Shown: in pieces, positions 5,467 to 7,199 of the stretch
Position numbering within the stretch: the stretch's first letter is position 1
Layout: every line of letters begins with the position of its first letter
Source of the DNA: Azoarcus sp.
GTDB lineage: Bacteria > Pseudomonadota > Gammaproteobacteria > Burkholderiales > Rhodocyclaceae
NCBI GenBank assembly: GCA_031282905.1
Contig: JAITCV010000101.1
Location: forward strand, 1-7,199
DNA length: 7,199 nucleotides
Reading direction: 5' to 3'
Notes under the pieces: model-generated
What the model saw: the letters and a program-made list of their open reading frames with translations, nothing else
The model's database searches: none
Told to the model about the DNA's origin: nothing
Translations under genes and position numbers: made by a program

Positions 5467-6037
5467 AGACTTCAAGCGCATCATCGAAGCCGCGCTGTTC
5501 GCCAACGCGGCGCCGCTCACGGTCGCGGCGCTGCGCGCTCTGTTCGAAGAAGACCCCGGCGCGGACGTGATGCGCCGTCTGCTCGACGAACTGCGCGCCG
5601 ATTGGGAAAACGCCAGCCGCGGCATCGAACTGGCGCAAACCGCGAGCGGCTGGCGTTTCCAGACCCGCGGCGAATATCAGCTCTACCTCGACCGCCTGAA
5701 AGACGAAAAAGCACCGCGTTATTCACGTGCGGTCATGGAAACGCTGGCCATCATCGCCTATCGCCAACCCGTCACCCGTGGCGACATCGAAGACATTCGC
5801 GGCGTGGCGGTCTCACCCAGCGTCCTGAAAACGCTGGAAGCGCGCGGCTGGATCGACGCCGTCGGCCACCGCGATACCCCCGGACGTCCGGCCCTGCTCG
5901 CCACCACCCGGCGCTTCCTCGATGACATGGGTTTGAGAAGTCTTACGGAACTACCTGCCCTGCCCGAAATTGAAAGGATGATGGATCTTGTCGACACCAC
6001 GCAAATCGAAACGCCCCCTGCGCCCCCCGCTGAATAA
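5444..6037 (+). CDS. scpB: Segregation and condensation protein B (ScpB)
   Basis: This is a winged-helix partner that dimerises and binds the ScpA kleisin in the SMC condensin. The 197 residues match the usual size. The first winged-helix domain spans about residues 8-85 (start [25 protein letters not shown] near 68-74). The second spans about 90-175 and carries the strongly conserved [21 protein letters not shown] near 95-115, then GRPALLATT. The start at 5444 lies inside the end of scpA, and a GAAG about 10 nt upstream may serve as a ribosome-binding site. The tail after residue 180 (ending PPAPPAE) is Pro-rich and is read from the same DNA as the beginning of the next gene, with a 50-bp overlap. 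Adjacent scpA and the overlap support co-translation of the two subunits. Confidence 0.92.
   Translation: MDRPQTPEDFKRIIEAALFANAAPLTVAALRALFEEDPGADVMRRLLDELRADWENASRGIELAQTASGWRFQTRGEYQLYLDRLKDEKAPRYSRAVMETLAIIAYRQPVTRGDIEDIRGVAVSPSVLKTLEARGWIDAVGHRDTPGRPALLATTRRFLDDMGLRSLTELPALPEIERMMDLVDTTQIETPPAPPAE
5973..5978 (+). promoter_or_regulatory. Ribosome-binding site deciding the rluB TTG start
   Basis: AAAGGA lies 9 nt ahead of TTG 5988, inside scpB. It is the best Shine-Dalgarno-like site near the N-terminus of the pseudouridine synthase frame, which has no ATG before the S4 domain. The two ATGs between the site and the TTG (5978 and 5981) are not in the rluB frame. Confidence 0.5.
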
Positions 6038-6965
6038 AGCCCCTCGTGCGGACGGCGCGCCGGGCGATGACAAGGCACGGAACGCCCCGCGCGGGCAGCT
6101 ACCGGGCGAACGGCCAAGCAAGCCCAATGAGCGGCCAGGCGCAAGACGCAAAGAGAACACGGTCGAACCCGAGCGCCTGCAAAAAGTGCTCGCCCGCGCC
6201 GGTATCGCCTCGCGCCGCGAAATCGAGGAATGGATACGCGGCGGGCGCATCCTGGTCAATGACCAGCCCGCGGAACTGGGACAAAAGATCGGCCCAAGCG
6301 ACCGGGTAAAGGTAGGCGGACGGCTGGTATCGCTGCGTTTCGGCGAACGTCCTCCCCGGGTACTGCTCTATCACAAACCCGAAGGCGAGATCGTCTCCCG
6401 CCACGACCCCGAAGGCCGTCCCACCGTATTCGAGCGTTTGCCCATCCTGCGCAAAGGCCGCTGGCTGGCCATCGGGCGACTCGACTTCAACACCTCGGGC
6501 CTTTTGCTGTTTACCGATAACGGCGAACTGGCCAACCGTCTGATGCATCCGCGTTACGAGCTGGATCGGGAATACGCGGTGCGCCTGCTGGGCGAACTCG
6601 ACGACGAACAGATACAAAACCTGACCACGGCCATCGAACTCGAAGACGGCCCCGCGCATTTCGACAGCCTGCGCGCCGAAGGCGGCGACGGCGCGAACCG
6701 CTGGTACCGGATCACCATCGCCGAAGGGCGCAACCGTGAAGTGCGGCGCATGTTCGAGGCGGTGGGCCTCACCGTGAGCCGTCTGATACGGGTGCGTTAT
6801 GGCCCGGTGGAACTGCCGCCACGGCTGAAACGCGGCATGTGGATGGAATTACCCGAAGACGACGCCAACCGCCTCCTCGGCCGCCCGCCTTCCCCCCGGC
6901 AAACACAGGGAACACGCGAACAGCGCCCGCCCAGACTGCGGCGCACCGTGCCGCGCCATAAATGA
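5988..6965 (+). CDS. rluB: 23S rRNA pseudouridine synthase, RluB type
   Basis: This is an RsuA-family enzyme. RluB converts a single uridine in domain V of 23S rRNA (U2605 in E. coli) to pseudouridine. An S4 RNA-binding domain spans about residues 61-108 ([18 protein letters not shown]). The catalytic domain follows with the family motif [20 protein letters not shown] and catalytic Asp166, then [16 protein letters not shown] at 246-261, which is typical of the RluB/E/F branch. The 325 residues include a roughly 58-residue basic Pro/Arg/Lys-rich N-terminal tail and a basic Arg-rich C-terminal tail (about 298-325), both probably disordered and RNA-binding. The TTG start has a good AAAGGA 9 nt ahead and overlaps scpB by 50 bp. 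RluE or RluF specificity cannot be fully excluded by eye, but the scpB neighbour favours RluB. It is the last gene of the block, followed by a terminator. Confidence 0.9.
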   Translation: MSTPRKSKRPLRPPLNKAPRADGAPGDDKARNAPRGQLPGERPSKPNERPGARRKENTVEPERLQKVLARAGIASRREIEEWIRGGRILVNDQPAELGQKIGPSDRVKVGGRLVSLRFGERPPRVLLYHKPEGEIVSRHDPEGRPTVFERLPILRKGRWLAIGRLDFNTSGLLLFTDNGELANRLMHPRYELDREYAVRLLGELDDEQIQNLTTAIELEDGPAHFDSLRAEGGDGANRWYRITIAEGRNREVRRMFEAVGLTVSRLIRVRYGPVELPPRLKRGMWMELPEDDANRLLGRPPSPRQTQGTREQRPPRLRRTVPRHK

Positions 6966-6988
6966 AAAGGGCGAAAAATCATTCTTTG

Positions 6989-7020
6989 CCGTCATTGCAA
7001 GGCACCGCGAAACAACCCCG
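6989..7020. repeat. Probable fragment of a dispersed extragenic repeat
   Basis: The segment begins CCGTCATTGCAAGG and continues with CACCGCGAAACAACCCCG. It resembles the bacterial extragenic repeat that usually reads as CGTCATTGCGAGG followed by a variable part and GCGAAGCAATC. Here the unit is short and several bases have drifted (GCGAGG to GCAAGG, AAGCAATC to AAACAACC). The likeness is from memory, not from a second copy inside this window. Confidence 0.35.
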
Positions 7021-7023
7021 ACC

Positions 7024-7067
7024 AACCCCATGCCGGTAAACCGGACATGGGGTTCGCATGGGTTTTT
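7024..7067 (+). terminator. Intrinsic terminator after rluB
   Basis: AACCCCATG-CCGG (7024-7036) pairs with CCGG-CATGGGGTT (7041-7044 and 7046-7054) around a TAAA loop, giving a 13-bp stem with one bulged A. A T run follows at 7063-7067, 8 nt beyond this stem. An alternative, overlapping stem pairs AACCCCATGC (7024-7033, one bulged C) with GCATGGGTT (7056-7064) and runs directly into the remaining Ts. Either way this is the natural end of the rluB transcript. It also lies between convergent genes, so it may serve both strands, although the minus-strand side lacks a good T run. Confidence 0.7.
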
Positions 7068-7097
7068 GCACACTCAGACGCGCGTTTCAGACGCAGT

Positions 7098-7199
7098 TCA
7101 ACCGATGTTTTCCCACTGCCCACCGATGATCTGCAACAACGCAGCATAATCCGCCGACAACTCCATCTCACCCGCGGGCGGGGCGTTGTAGTCGTCCAT
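7098..7199 (-). CDS. 3' end of a minus-strand gene, function unknown
   Basis: On the minus strand an open frame runs from the window edge to TGA at 7100-7098, giving 33 residues. The last base triplet of the window (7197-7199) reads ATG on this strand, so the frame either starts exactly at the edge or, more likely, continues beyond it. The visible part is acidic, with MDDYNAPPAGEMEL then ADYAALLQIIGGQWENIG, and looks like a C-terminus. It converges on rluB across the terminator. I do not recognise a family. Confidence 0.4.
   Translation of the reverse strand: MDDYNAPPAGEMELSADYAALLQIIGGQWENIG

Noticed and set aside
4492..5625. A 377-codon minus-strand frame opposite scpA
   Set aside because: It is a shadow of scpA with Gln/His/Arg-rich composition and no domain.
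1..7199. tRNA, rRNA, CRISPR, integrase or transposase genes
   Set aside because: Reading both strands, I saw no cloverleaf-like segment, regularly spaced repeat series or recombinase motif.

Overview
The window reads as a stretch of chromosome from a high-G+C proteobacterium, most likely a betaproteobacterium. The inference rests on the ordered block rnm-like PHP nuclease, yciO, M50 metalloprotease, scpA, scpB, rluB, which is typical of that class, and on codon use rich in G/C third positions. No rRNA, tRNA, CRISPR array, insertion sequence or clear phage gene is visible, and I find no convincing undescribed multigene system.

Layout: (a) 1-752 is an accessory-looking leader. It holds one plausible 59-residue membrane protein (212-391, +), weak minus-strand coding candidates at 1-202, a perfect 26-bp direct repeat (44-69 and 488-513) that brackets the membrane gene, and a strong G+C-rich hairpin just after it. 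(b) 753-2015 encodes a DadA-type FAD-dependent D-amino-acid dehydrogenase. (c) 2016-2428 has no convincing gene, is visibly less G+C-rich, and is full of inverted repeats. (d) 2429-6965 is a six-gene co-directional block: a PHP-domain 5'-3' exoribonuclease (RNase AM family), YciO, a minimal site-2-type M50 protease, ScpA, ScpB and a 23S rRNA pseudouridine synthase of the RluB type. The last four genes are nearly or actually overlapping. (e) 6966-7097 holds a degraded dispersed-repeat fragment and a strong terminator hairpin. (f) 7098-7199 is the 3' end of a minus-strand gene that runs out of the window.

The block combines rRNA maturation (RNase AM-like nuclease and RluB-like pseudouridine synthase), condensin partners for chromosome segregation (ScpA kleisin and ScpB), and membrane proteolysis. 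The tight overlaps M50/scpA (TGATG), scpA/scpB (23 bp) and scpB/rluB (50 bp, TTG start) suggest one transcript with translational coupling. The most promising regulatory spot is the start of the PHP gene: an extended -10-like motif and a perfect 14-bp palindrome sit on the ATG, no Shine-Dalgarno sequence is present, and a leaderless message is possible.
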